Assembly (NCBI GenBank): GCA_023390905.1
Contig: JAEWBY010000080.1
Span: 62,001-126,000, forward strand
Direction of reading: 5' to 3'
Length of the DNA: 64,000 bases
Source: Pseudomonadota bacterium
GTDB lineage: Bacteria; Pseudomonadota; Gammaproteobacteria; Xanthomonadales; Xanthomonadaceae
Shown: in pieces, positions 34,217 to 42,871 of the stretch
Layout of the letters: the number at the start of each line of letters is the position of its first letter
How positions within the stretch are numbered: position 1 is the first letter of the stretch
Made by a program: the position numbers and the translations under genes
The notes under the pieces: generated by a model
Seen by the model: only the letters and a program-made list of their open reading frames with translations
Database searches by the model: none
What the model was told of the DNA's origin: nothing

Positions 34217-35815
34217 ATGTCGTTCTCCGAATCCACCTTTACGCGCCGCGCGGTGCTGCGCGCCGGCACTGGCGCACTGATCGCCACCGCGATGCCGTCA
34301 GGCTTTGCGGCGGCCCCCGAGGCCAGTTTCGCCAACACGCGCAGTGGCCGCATCGTCGGCGCTCGCGTCGGTGATCTGCACGTATTCCGCGGCCTGCCCT
34401 ACGGCGCGGACACGCGCACCCGCCGTTTCCAGCGTGCGCCACGGGAAACGCCCTGGCGCGGCGTGCGCGATGCCACCGCATTCGGCGCATCGGCGCCGCA
34501 GACCGGCGATGCCGATGGACAGGCGATCAGCGAAGACTGCCTCTTCCTCAATCTGTGGACGCCCGCGCTGCGTGACGGGCGCAAGCGGCCACTGTTGGTG
34601 TACGTGCACGGCGGCGGCTACAACACCGGCTCCGGTTCGCATCCGGCCTACGACGGCGGCGCGCTGTGCCGGCGCGGCGACGTGGTGGTGGTCACGCTCA
34701 ATCATCGGCTCAATGCGTTCGGCTATCTGCATCTGGCCGATATCGAAGGCGCGGACGAACGCTTCGCCGATGCCGGCAACATCGGCCAGTGGGATCTGAT
34801 CCAGGCGCTGCACTGGCTGCGCGAACACGCTGGCGAATTCGGCTTCGATGCCGGCAACGTCACCCTGTTCGGACAATCCGGCGGCGGCGCGAAAATCGCC
34901 ACGCTGATGGCGATGCCAGCCGCTCGCGGGCTGTTCCACAAGGCCGTCACCCTCAGTGGACAGCAGGTCACCGCCGCCGGTCCGCGGGCGGCGACGCGGC
35001 GCGCGAAGCTGCTGCTGGAATCGTTGTCCGCGACGCCGGCGGATCTGCTGGAACTGCCGATGCAGCGCCTGCTCGAGGCCACGCGCCTGCGCGATCCGTC
35101 CTGGGTCGAAGACACGCACTTGTACTTCGGCCCGGTGCTGGATGCACGCGGTTTGCCGCGTCATCCGTTCCATCCGGAGGCGCCCGCGCAATCGGCCGGC
35201 ATCCCGATGATGATCGGCAACACGCGCGATGAAACGCGGGCGTTCCTGTCATCGGATCCGGTCAACCTGGATCTGCGCTGGGACCAGTTGCCCGAGCGCA
35301 TCCGCCTGCAGCAGTACGTCGATCTGGATCCGCAGGCCGTGATCGACACCTACCGCCGGCAGTATCCGGCCTACTCGCCTTCCGAGGTGTTTTTCGCCGC
35401 CACCACCGCAGGCAGATCATGGCGGGCGGCGATCCTCGAGGCCGAAGCGCGCGCACGCCAGGGCGCGCCGGCCTGGGTCTACCAACTCGACTGGCGCAGC
35501 CGCGCCGAACCTGAAAAACGCGCTTTCCACACGCTCGACATCGCGCTGATGTTCGACAACACGCGCCAGCCCGGTGCACGCACCGGTGATGACGCCGATG
35601 CACGTCGCATGGCCGCGCGGATGAGCACGGCGCTGCTCGCATTCGCACGCAGCGGTGATCCCAATCATCCGGATCTGCCGCACTGGCCGCCCTACACCTT
35701 GCCCGCGCGCACGACGATGATCTTCGATGACCGCTGCCGCATCGAAGACGATCCGCGCGGCGGCGAACGTCGGCTGTACGAGCAGGCGCCCTTCATCCAG
35801 CGCGGCACGATGTAG
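34217..35815 (+). CDS. Tat-exported carboxylesterase type B
   Basis: 532 aa. Twin-arginine signal (FTRRAVLRAG) followed by a hydrophobic stretch and AAA cleavage region. Carboxylesterase/lipase fold: EDCLFLNLW, the oxyanion HGGGY, GNIGQWDLIQALHWLREH, nucleophile Ser221 in FGQSGGGAK (Gln-Ser-Gly rather than the common Glu-Ser-Ala), and a catalytic His probably in AFHTLDIALMF. It hydrolyses ester bonds in the periplasm or outside; substrate unknown. I chose the start at MSFSES, giving a normal Tat n-region. Same strand as the flavoprotein gene, 69 bp downstream. Confidence 0.92.
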   Translation: MSFSESTFTRRAVLRAGTGALIATAMPSGFAAAPEASFANTRSGRIVGARVGDLHVFRGLPYGADTRTRRFQRAPRETPWRGVRDATAFGASAPQTGDADGQAISEDCLFLNLWTPALRDGRKRPLLVYVHGGGYNTGSGSHPAYDGGALCRRGDVVVVTLNHRLNAFGYLHLADIEGADERFADAGNIGQWDLIQALHWLREHAGEFGFDAGNVTLFGQSGGGAKIATLMAMPAARGLFHKAVTLSGQQVTAAGPRAATRRAKLLLESLSATPADLLELPMQRLLEATRLRDPSWVEDTHLYFGPVLDARGLPRHPFHPEAPAQSAGIPMMIGNTRDETRAFLSSDPVNLDLRWDQLPERIRLQQYVDLDPQAVIDTYRRQYPAYSPSEVFFAATTAGRSWRAAILEAEARARQGAPAWVYQLDWRSRAEPEKRAFHTLDIALMFDNTRQPGARTGDDADARRMAARMSTALLAFARSGDPNHPDLPHWPPYTLPARTTMIFDDRCRIEDDPRGGERRLYEQAPFIQRGTM

Positions 35816-35853
35816 CGTCGCATATGCGCGGCCCGCAAGACGCGGAAACCGAA

Positions 35854-36840
35854 TCAGAGCGAACGCATCGCCTCGGCAGCCAGCCCGAACGAGCGCAACC
35901 GCTTGTCGTGATCGAAGATGTTGGCGGTGAGCATCAGTTCATCCGGGCGATGACGTTCGATGAAGGCGGCGATGCCGGCGCGCACTGTCTCGGCGCTGCC
36001 GACCACCGAACACGCCAGCGCCTGCGCCACGCCGGCTTTCTCATGCGGCTGCCAGAACGCGTCGATATCCTCGATCGGCGGCGGCAGCAATCCCGGCCGG
36101 CCGCGACGCAGGTTGACGAAGGCCTGCTGCTGGCTGGTGAACAGGAAGCGTGCTTGCTCATCGGAGTCGGCGGCGATGACGTTCAGCGCGAGCATCGCGT
36201 ACGGCCGGGCCAGCCGCTCGGACGGGCGGAAATCGTGGCGATACACCGCCAGCGCCTGATCCATCGCATCCGGCGCGAAGTGCGATGCGAACGCATACGG
36301 CAAGCCCAGCGCGGCAGCGAGCTGCGCACCGAACAGGCTGGAACCCAGCAACCACACCGGCACGTCGATGCCGGCGCCGGGCACCGCGCGCACGGCCTGC
36401 CCCTGCGTCACCGGCTCGAAGTAGTGCAGCAGTTCGCGCACGTCCTGCGGAAACTGCTCGGCGCTGTCGAAATAGCGGCGCAGCGCACGCGCGGTCGGCT
36501 GATCCGTGCCGGGCGCACGGCCCAGCCCGAGATCGATGCGATCCGGGTACAACGAAGCCAGCGTGCCGAACTGCTCGGCCACCTGCAGCGGCGCATGGTT
36601 GGGCAGCATCACCCCGCCGGCGCCGACGCGGATGCGTTGCGTGGCTCCGGCGACGTGGCCGATCAGCACGGCGGTGGCGGCGCTGGCGATGCCCGGCATG
36701 TTGTGGTGTTCGGCCAGCCAGTAGCGCTGGTAGCCCCAGGCTTCGGCGTGCTGCGCGAGATCGCGCATGTGCGCGAACGCCTGGGCGATGCCATCGCCTT
36801 CACGCACCGGCGCGAGATCGAGGAGCGAATACGGGATCAT
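35854..36840 (-). CDS. LLM-class flavin-dependent oxidoreductase (YhbW-like)
   Basis: 328 aa luciferase-like TIM-barrel monooxygenase of the YhbW/MsnO8 type. Starts MIPYSLLDLAPVREG, then RYWLAEHHNMPGIASAATAVLIGHVA and GVMLPNHAPLQVAEQFGTL, all standard for the group, plus GLGRAPGTDQPTARALRR. Uses FMNH2 or F420-like reduced flavin chemistry; substrate unknown. I chose the ATG with an upstream AGGATG; 26 extra codons upstream are open but not conserved. Probably co-transcribed with the GST gene upstream (102-bp gap). Confidence 0.92.
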   Translation of the reverse strand: MIPYSLLDLAPVREGDGIAQAFAHMRDLAQHAEAWGYQRYWLAEHHNMPGIASAATAVLIGHVAGATQRIRVGAGGVMLPNHAPLQVAEQFGTLASLYPDRIDLGLGRAPGTDQPTARALRRYFDSAEQFPQDVRELLHYFEPVTQGQAVRAVPGAGIDVPVWLLGSSLFGAQLAAALGLPYAFASHFAPDAMDQALAVYRHDFRPSERLARPYAMLALNVIAADSDEQARFLFTSQQQAFVNLRRGRPGLLPPPIEDIDAFWQPHEKAGVAQALACSVVGSAETVRAGIAAFIERHRPDELMLTANIFDHDKRLRSFGLAAEAMRSL

Positions 36841-36942
36841 CGGAACATCCTGACGGGACGAACTCCCTGTGTTGGGACGATGCGCCGCCGATTCCAGTGC
36901 CCCCGCGGAATGCAGCATTCCGCGGGCAACGCGCGGCGTGGC

Positions 36943-37614
36943 TCAGCTCAGCAGATCGAACGGGCCGCCCTGCGCCAGCGCCCGCTGGTACGCCGGCCGC
37001 GCGTGGATGCGTGCGAGGAAATCCGCCAGGCGTGGATGCGCCTCCAGCCCGGCGCGCGCCGCCGCCGCTTCGATCGGAAAGCTCATCTGGATGTCGGCCG
37101 TGCTGAAATCCTGGCCGGCGAACCAGCGCGCCCGCCCGAGTTCGGACTCCATGTAATCCAGATGCAGCTTCACCTGCGGCGAGACGAAGCCGCGCATCGC
37201 CTTGTCGGCGATCGAACGCGCGAACGGGCGCACGAAGAACGGCATCGGCGCCGATCGAAGGCGTGAGAACACCAGGCTCAGCAGCATCGGCGGCATCGCC
37301 GAGCCTTCGGCGTAGTGCAGCCAGTAGCGATAGCGCAGATGTTCGGCCGTGCCCGGCGAAGGCGCGAACGCGCGCGCGGCGTCGTAGCGTTCGACCAGAT
37401 ATTCGAGAATCGCACCCGATTCGGCGAGCACGTGTTCGGCATCCACGAGCACCGGCGACTTACCCAGCGGATGCACCGCGCGCAGGGCCGGCGGCGCGAG
37501 CAGGGTCCGCGCATCGCGCTGATACCGCACCACCGTGTAATCCAGCCCGAGTTCCTCCAGCAGCCACAGCACGCGCTGGGAGCGGGAATTGTTGAGGTGG
37601 TGGACGGTGATCAT
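36943..37614 (-). CDS. Glutathione S-transferase
   Basis: 223 aa. N-domain MITVHHLNNSRSQRVLWLLEEL with the active-site Ser/Arg region, PLGKSPVLVDAEHVLAESGAILEYL for glutathione binding; C-domain ends with FSTADIQMSFPIEAA. GGAG lies 6 bases before the chosen ATG; two in-frame ATGs upstream are less well placed. Related to the Ure2p/GstB-like soluble transferases. Downstream of selO-trhO on the opposite... same minus strand, separated by 49 bp from selO's stop, so all may be on one transcript. Confidence 0.9.
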   Translation of the reverse strand: MITVHHLNNSRSQRVLWLLEELGLDYTVVRYQRDARTLLAPPALRAVHPLGKSPVLVDAEHVLAESGAILEYLVERYDAARAFAPSPGTAEHLRYRYWLHYAEGSAMPPMLLSLVFSRLRSAPMPFFVRPFARSIADKAMRGFVSPQVKLHLDYMESELGRARWFAGQDFSTADIQMSFPIEAAAARAGLEAHPRLADFLARIHARPAYQRALAQGGPFDLLS

Positions 37615-37663
37615 CCTGCGCTCCGGCATTGGGTGGCCCATCTTAGGCCATCACGCCGTGCGA

Positions 37664-39220
37664 TCAGGAACTGCACGAGAGCATCGAGCAACCCGGCCGG
37701 TTGCGCGCCCAGTCCGGGCGACGCTGCGCGAAACGCTCACGTCCGGGCTGCTCTTCGTAGGGACGCCGCATGACGTCCAGCAGTTCATCGATGCCGGAGG
37801 CATCGCCCGCTTCGGCGCGGTCGATCACTTCCTGCGCCAGATAATTGCGCAGCACGTAACACGGATTGGCCGCACGCATCTTCGCGGCGCGAGCGTCGGC
37901 ATCGAGCGGATCATCGACCAGCCGCTGCGCGTAGGCCTGCAACCAGTCCTGCAGTTCCGGCGCGATCGCGTCGCGGCGCGGCGCGTCGTAATACGCGTCC
38001 TCGAAATGCACGGGCTCGAGTGCGGACGGATCCGGCGTGATCAGCCGGCGGAAGAAAATCGTCATGTCCACTTCGCCGCGATGGAGCAGTTCCTGCAACT
38101 GCTGCATGCGTGCCAGGTCCGCATCCGTGCACTCGGCCAGCCCGAGCTTGCGCGCGATGTTGTCGCGGTCGGCCGCGTAATAGCGATCGACATAGGCCTG
38201 CAGCCCCGCCTGCAGGGGCTCGATATCCGGGAACAGCGGCGACAGCGCATGCGCCAGCCGGGTCAGGTTCCAGTAGGCGATTTTCGGTTGCCAGCCGAAG
38301 CGGTAGCGACCGCCCGCCGCGTCGGTGGTGTTGGGCGTCCAGTCCGGATCGTAGTCGTCGATCCACCCATACGGGCCGTAGTCGATCGTCAATCCGAGTA
38401 TCGACAGGTTGTCGGTGTTCATCACGCCATGGACGAAACCCACCCGCATCCATTCGGCCATCAGCGTGGCGGTGCGTTCGCAGATCGTGGTGAACCATGC
38501 GGCATGGCGCGTCGGTGCATCGCCTTCCAGGTGCGCGAAATCGCGACGGATGCAGAAGTCCGCCAGTTGCCGCAATAAGGACAGGTCACCACGCGAAGCC
38601 GGCAGTTCGAAATGCCCGAAACGCAGGAACGACGGCGCGACTCGACAGACGATCGCGCCCGGTTCGGCCCGTGGATGACCGTCGTAGAACATGTCGCGCA
38701 CCACGCTTTCGCCGGTGGACACCAGGCTGAGCGCGCGCGTGGTCGGCACGCCGAGATGATGCATCGCCTCGCTGCACAGGAATTCGCGGATCGACGACCG
38801 CAGCACGGCGCGTCCGTCGGCGGTGCGTGAATACGGCGTCGGCCCCGCGCCCTTGAGTTGCAGTTCCCAGCGCCGCCCGTCCTGCGCGATCACCTCACCG
38901 AGGCTGATCGCGCGTCCGTCCCCGAGTTGCCCGGCCCACGCGCCGAATTGATGGCCGCCGTAATTGGTCGCGAACGGCTGCATGCCCGGCCACAGCGCAT
39001 TGCCGCCGAACACCCGGGCGAAGGCGGGATCACGCAGATCATCATCCAGCCCTAGCGTCTGCGCCATTTCGCGCGACCACGCGATCAAGCGCGGCTCGCG
39101 CACCGGCGTCGGCTGCACCGATGACCAGAGTGCGCCCAGCACCTCGCGCCGGCGCGGGCCGGTGTCCGGATCACCCGGCAAATCCCGGATCAAGGCATTG
39201 TCGAAGCGCAGCGCATTCAC
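37664..39220 (-). CDS. selO: Protein adenylyltransferase SelO (YdiU)
   Basis: 518 aa (E. coli 478). Pseudokinase-fold AMPylase that transfers AMP from ATP to Ser/Thr/Tyr of proteins under oxidative stress. Conserved motifs: GGHQFGAWAGQLGDGRAISLGE, ELQLKGAGPTPYSR, FVHGVMNTDNLSILGLTIDYGP and the C-terminal Cys516 third from the end (CSMLSCSS), where eukaryotic SelO has selenocysteine. The start is GTG (39220), 11 bp after the trhO stop, with GAGG upstream; longer ATG frames read into trhO and are not conserved. Translational coupling with trhO is likely. Confidence 0.94.
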   Translation of the reverse strand: MNALRFDNALIRDLPGDPDTGPRRREVLGALWSSVQPTPVREPRLIAWSREMAQTLGLDDDLRDPAFARVFGGNALWPGMQPFATNYGGHQFGAWAGQLGDGRAISLGEVIAQDGRRWELQLKGAGPTPYSRTADGRAVLRSSIREFLCSEAMHHLGVPTTRALSLVSTGESVVRDMFYDGHPRAEPGAIVCRVAPSFLRFGHFELPASRGDLSLLRQLADFCIRRDFAHLEGDAPTRHAAWFTTICERTATLMAEWMRVGFVHGVMNTDNLSILGLTIDYGPYGWIDDYDPDWTPNTTDAAGGRYRFGWQPKIAYWNLTRLAHALSPLFPDIEPLQAGLQAYVDRYYAADRDNIARKLGLAECTDADLARMQQLQELLHRGEVDMTIFFRRLITPDPSALEPVHFEDAYYDAPRRDAIAPELQDWLQAYAQRLVDDPLDADARAAKMRAANPCYVLRNYLAQEVIDRAEAGDASGIDELLDVMRRPYEEQPGRERFAQRRPDWARNRPGCSMLSCSS

Positions 39221-39231
39221 CGCGGACCGCC

Positions 39232-39972
39232 TCAGGCCGGCTCGGCCAGCGGCCGCAACGCCGGATCCAGCGCCACGCGCTCGTCGAAGACGAAGCAGCG
39301 GCCTTGGTAACCCAGTCCGCCGACCTGTTCGAAATAGCCGAGGATGCCGCCATCGAGTTGCAGCACGTTGTCCATGCCATCGGCGCGCATCCACAGCGCG
39401 GCTTTCTCGCAGCGGATGCCGCCGGTGCAGAAACTCACGACGGTTGCATCCCTCAGCGCCTCGCGGTGCGGCGCGAGCGCTTCGGGCAGCTCGGTGAACC
39501 TGCGTATCGGCAGCGTCAGCGCACCGGTGAAGGTGCCGAATTCGACTTCCTGCTGGTTGCGCGTGTCCAGCATCACCACCGGCTTGCCGGCATCATCATG
39601 ACCCTGCCGCAGCCAGCGCGCCAGCGTCACCGGTTCCACCGCCGGCGCGCGGCCGTGCTGCAACGGCGATGCATGTTCCCGGCGGAAACTGATGATCTCC
39701 GGCTTCACCTTGACCTTGAGGCGAGCGAAGGGCTGCGTGGCCGACTGGCTGTACTTGACCTGCAGCCCGGCGAAGCCCGGCAGCCCGCGCAGATCGGCGA
39801 GCCATGCTTCGATGGCGTCCCGCGCGCCGGCCAGGAACACATTGATGCCCTCGCCCGCCACCAGGATCGTGCCGCGCAGTTGCAGCGCCTGGCCGCGCTC
39901 GCGCAGGCGAGTGGCGAGCTCATGCGGCGCATCGATGTGGACGAAGTGGTAGGCGGCGATGTTGACGATCAT
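39232..39972 (-). CDS. trhO: tRNA uridine(34) hydroxylase TrhO (rhodanese fold, UPF0176)
   Basis: 246 aa. Acylphosphatase-like N-domain (IVNIAAYHFVHIDAPHELATRL, GTILVAGEGINVFLAG) and a rhodanese domain with the key Cys in SFCTGGIRCEKAALW and the MLDTRNQQEVEFGTF loop. TrhO makes 5-hydroxyuridine at the wobble position of certain tRNAs with oxygen. The last residues (CFVFDERVALD) are typical of the family. Directly followed by selO. Confidence 0.94.
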   Translation of the reverse strand: MIVNIAAYHFVHIDAPHELATRLRERGQALQLRGTILVAGEGINVFLAGARDAIEAWLADLRGLPGFAGLQVKYSQSATQPFARLKVKVKPEIISFRREHASPLQHGRAPAVEPVTLARWLRQGHDDAGKPVVMLDTRNQQEVEFGTFTGALTLPIRRFTELPEALAPHREALRDATVVSFCTGGIRCEKAALWMRADGMDNVLQLDGGILGYFEQVGGLGYQGRCFVFDERVALDPALRPLAEPA

Positions 39973-40053
39973 GGGCGCGATCTTACCGGCCCGGGGTTCA
40001 TCGCGGCATGATGCCGGCTCGGCGCGGACGCAACGTAGCGTCGCGCCCGCCGC

Positions 40054-40419
40054 TCAGCGCAGCAGCAGGAACGGCAGCGCCAGGGTCAGCGCGATGATGA
40101 AGATGATCGCCCCGAGCGTCACGATCACGAACACCGGCCGCGTGCGCAGCAGGTGGCCGAAGGTCTCCGCGCGTCCCTCTCGCTCGGCCTGTGCCTGTTC
40201 GCCGCGCGCGCGATCGCGCCGCTCCTGCTGGTAGCGATCCAGCAGCGCACGCGCGCGCCCGTAGTGCGTCGCCTCCTTCAGCCACAGCGCACCGTGCGAA
40301 ATGCCCCACGGGCTGGGCGGCGTTTCGTACCAGTCCAGGCCTTCGCGATCCAGCAGCTCGCGGATTTCGTCGGCCTCATCGGCCGGCACCTGGCGCAGGT
40401 TGAACAGACGCTTGGACAT
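40054..40419 (-). CDS. DUF6164 family membrane protein
   Basis: 121 aa. The N-terminal half (RLFNLRQVPADEADEIRELLDREGLDWYETPPSPWGISHGALWLKE) matches DUF6164, a small family found in gammaproteobacteria. A charged middle region (RRDRARGEQAQAEREGRAETFGHL) precedes one C-terminal transmembrane helix (VFVIVTLGAIIFIIALTLALPF). Good GAGGAAG ribosome site at the chosen start. Function unknown. Confidence 0.85.
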   Translation of the reverse strand: MSKRLFNLRQVPADEADEIRELLDREGLDWYETPPSPWGISHGALWLKEATHYGRARALLDRYQQERRDRARGEQAQAEREGRAETFGHLLRTRPVFVIVTLGAIIFIIALTLALPFLLLR

Positions 40420-40493
40420 GCAGCTTCCTCGAAGGGGCACCATGCTACCGCAGCGTTCGGCCCGCCATGGAATGCAACCATCGCGATGGACGC

Positions 40494-40522
40494 TCGTCAG
40501 TGACGCGGGCTCGCCCTACACT
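40494..40522 (+). promoter_or_regulatory. Possible promoter of the FKBP lipoprotein gene
   Basis: TCGTCA (40494-40499), a 4/6 match to -35, 17-bp spacer, then TACACT (40517-40522), a -10-like box, 27 bp before the start codon. Sequence evidence only. Confidence 0.4.
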
Positions 40523-40549
40523 GCCGCCTCACTCGTTACGGACTCGATC

Positions 40550-40984
40550 ATGCGCCACTGGATTCTCCTGCTGCTGTTCTGCCTGTTGACCGCCTGCGCC
40601 GATCCGGGCCCGCCGCCGGGCGGCAGCGTCGCCGCACTGCAACGCATCGACGAGACCACCGGCAGCGGTGCGGTCGCGCAATCCGGGATGCAGGTCACCG
40701 TGCACTACACCGGCTGGATCTACGACATGCGCGCGCCACAGCAGCGTGGCGAGAAATTCGACAGCTCGCTTGATCGCGATGAGCCCTTCACCTTCCTGCT
40801 GGGTGCAGGCCAGGTCATCCGTGGCTGGGACGAAGGCGTGGCCGGCATGAAGGTCGGCGGCAAGCGTGTGTTGCTGATTCCCGCCGACATGGGCTACGGC
40901 CGAAAGGGCGCGGGGGGTGGCGTCATCCCGCCGAATGCGTCGCTGGTGTTCGAAGTGGAATTGCTGGACGTCAAGCCGCGCTGA
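40550..40984 (+). CDS. FKBP-type peptidyl-prolyl isomerase, lipoprotein
   Basis: 144 aa. Lipobox LTAC (Cys16) after a short hydrophobic signal. One FKBP domain: VTVHYTGWIYDMR, GEKFDSSLDRDEPFTFLLGAGQVIRGWDEGVAGMKVGGKRVLLIP, YGRKGAGGGVIPPNASLVFEVELLDV. The active-site aromatic and acidic residues are conserved. Catalyses proline isomerisation at the periplasmic face of a membrane. Convergent with the serine hydrolase gene downstream. Confidence 0.94.
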   Translation: MRHWILLLLFCLLTACADPGPPPGGSVAALQRIDETTGSGAVAQSGMQVTVHYTGWIYDMRAPQQRGEKFDSSLDRDEPFTFLLGAGQVIRGWDEGVAGMKVGGKRVLLIPADMGYGRKGAGGGVIPPNASLVFEVELLDVKPR

Positions 40985-41161
40985 CCGGGCCATCGGGGCC
41001 GTGGAGCGACCCAATCCGTCGCTCGCGCCGCAAGGCCCGCCCATGGCGAAGCCGAGTGTTCCCACTCCGCGGGAGCGGGTGACGCGCAGCGCCGGATGCA
41101 GGGCGCCGCGCGTTGATTCAGCCGTGAACCCCCATCGATCCAGCCCGGTGCACGTGCCCGC

Positions 41162-42775
41162 TCATGGCTTCACCGGCGGCACCGGCGCCAGGCGCAGATC
41201 ATGGAAGTCGAAGCTGAAGTCGGTCAGTGGCGAGATGGCTTCCATGCGCGCTTCACGGATTCCGCCGTCGGGCGTCAGGGCGAAATTGAGGAAGGCATCG
41301 GCGTTGAGCCAGCGCTCGCGCCAGCGCACCACGAAGGTGTCGTGCTGCCAGTGCGAAAGATCGCCCACCAGTTCCGGGGTCTTGCTGAAGCGCAGCACCA
41401 GCCCCTCGCCTTCGCGCGTGATGACTACATCGCCATACCACGGATCGCGCAGCGTCCCGGCGTACTTGTCCAACGGCAGCGACGGCCGGGACTGCGCATC
41501 GCGCGCAGCCTGGTGCTTGCGCCAGCTTTCATCCGCATCGTCCTGCGACTTGGCCACCGCTTCGGCATAACCGGCCAACCAGTCCGTCTTTGGCGCATCC
41601 ATGTAGGCATCGAGGGCGCGCAGTGTCACCGCGTTGAACGCCGCGCCGACTTCCTGGCTGGTCAGCACCACCACGCCGAGCTTGCGCTCCGGCACCAGGG
41701 TCACGCGTGAGACCATGCCCGGCCAGCCGCCGGTGTGCCACACCAGTTTGTCGCCGCGATAGTCCGACAGCATCCAGCCCTCGCCATAGCCCAGATAATT
41801 CGGCTTGGCCTGCTTGAGCATTTCGATCTTCGGTTCGGACACCGGAATCGGCGTCACCATCGACCACATGTCGCGCTGGCGTCGCGCGGTGAACAGTCGC
41901 TGCTGGCGTCCCTGCGAATCGGTGTAGGTGCCGCCGGCCAGTTGCGCGCGCATCCACAGGCTCATGTCGTGCACGCTGGAATAGATGCCGCCCGCGCCGG
42001 CCACGTTCGACCACGTCATGCGCGGGGCCGGTTGCAGATCCTTGAAATCGGCCTTGGCGTGACCACTGGCGACATTGTCGCCGGGCTTGAGGAAATCGCT
42101 GTTGAAGCGCGTGTCCTTCATGCCCAGCGGCTGGAAGATCCGTGTGCGCAGGAACTGCTCGTAGCTGATGCCGCTGACTTCCTCGATGACCAGTTGCGCC
42201 ACGCCGAACAGGATGTTGTCGTAGGCGTACTGGCTGCGGAATCCGCCGGTCAGCGGCACATCCTTCAGGCGCTGCGCCACTTCGCGATTGCTGTAGGTGG
42301 TCGTCGGCCAGTACAGCAGGTCACCGGCCCCCAGGCCCAGGCCGCTGCGGTGCGCGAGCAGATCGCGGATGCGCATCTCGCGGGTGACGTACGGATCGGA
42401 CATGCGGAACCACGGCAGGTGATCGATCACGCGATCCTCCATGTCCAGCTTGCCTTCGTCGGCGAGCATTTCCAGCGAGGCGGCGGTGAAGGCCTTGGTG
42501 TTGGAGGCAATCGCGAACAGTGTGTTCGCGTCCACCTTGGCCGGCTTGCCCATTTCGCGTACGCCGTAGCCGCGTTCCAGCACGATCTGGCCGTCCTTGA
42601 CGATCGCCACGGCGATGCCCGGCACGTCGAACTGCTTGCGCACCGCTTCGACATAAGCGTCGAAATCCTGCAACTGATCCGGCAATGCCGGCGCCTGCGC
42701 GGACGCAAGCCCGCACCACAGACCGAACGACAGCAGCACTGCACCGGCCGCACCGGCGCGCGAAGGGATGGACAT
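41162..42775 (-). CDS. Exported serine hydrolase (class C beta-lactamase fold)
   Basis: 537 aa with a signal peptide (GAVLLSFGLWCGLASAQA). SxxK motif Ser91-Lys94 (IASNTKAF), YxN in QYAYDNILFG, and the third motif HTGG in LVWHTGGWPGM. The C-terminal 120 residues match the DUF3471 beta-rich domain often attached to such esterases. Probably an esterase, D-aminopeptidase or peptidoglycan enzyme rather than an antibiotic-resistance beta-lactamase. ATG preceded by GGGGTT-type weak ribosome site. Divergent from the flavoprotein gene. Confidence 0.92.
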   Translation of the reverse strand: MSIPSRAGAAGAVLLSFGLWCGLASAQAPALPDQLQDFDAYVEAVRKQFDVPGIAVAIVKDGQIVLERGYGVREMGKPAKVDANTLFAIASNTKAFTAASLEMLADEGKLDMEDRVIDHLPWFRMSDPYVTREMRIRDLLAHRSGLGLGAGDLLYWPTTTYSNREVAQRLKDVPLTGGFRSQYAYDNILFGVAQLVIEEVSGISYEQFLRTRIFQPLGMKDTRFNSDFLKPGDNVASGHAKADFKDLQPAPRMTWSNVAGAGGIYSSVHDMSLWMRAQLAGGTYTDSQGRQQRLFTARRQRDMWSMVTPIPVSEPKIEMLKQAKPNYLGYGEGWMLSDYRGDKLVWHTGGWPGMVSRVTLVPERKLGVVVLTSQEVGAAFNAVTLRALDAYMDAPKTDWLAGYAEAVAKSQDDADESWRKHQAARDAQSRPSLPLDKYAGTLRDPWYGDVVITREGEGLVLRFSKTPELVGDLSHWQHDTFVVRWRERWLNADAFLNFALTPDGGIREARMEAISPLTDFSFDFHDLRLAPVPPVKP

Positions 42776-42859
42776 GGAGAACCCCTGACACGGAAAGCGC
42801 CACGATACGACACCGGCCGCGCCCGCGTCGCCTGCCGGCGGTCACTGCGCGGACGTTGG

Positions 42860-42865
42860 CATAAT
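42860..42865 (+). promoter_or_regulatory. Possible -10 box giving a leaderless mRNA
   Basis: CATAAT in the context GGCATAATGCG ends 6 bp before the ATG at 42872. If used, transcription would start at or next to the start codon. No -35 is evident, and no ribosome site precedes the ATG. Confidence 0.35.
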
Positions 42866-42871
42866 GCGCGG

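Noticed and set aside
41162..42775. Antibiotic-resistance beta-lactamase
   Set aside because: SxxK and HTGG motifs are present, but the long DUF3471 C-terminus and overall pattern fit the general serine hydrolase/esterase group.
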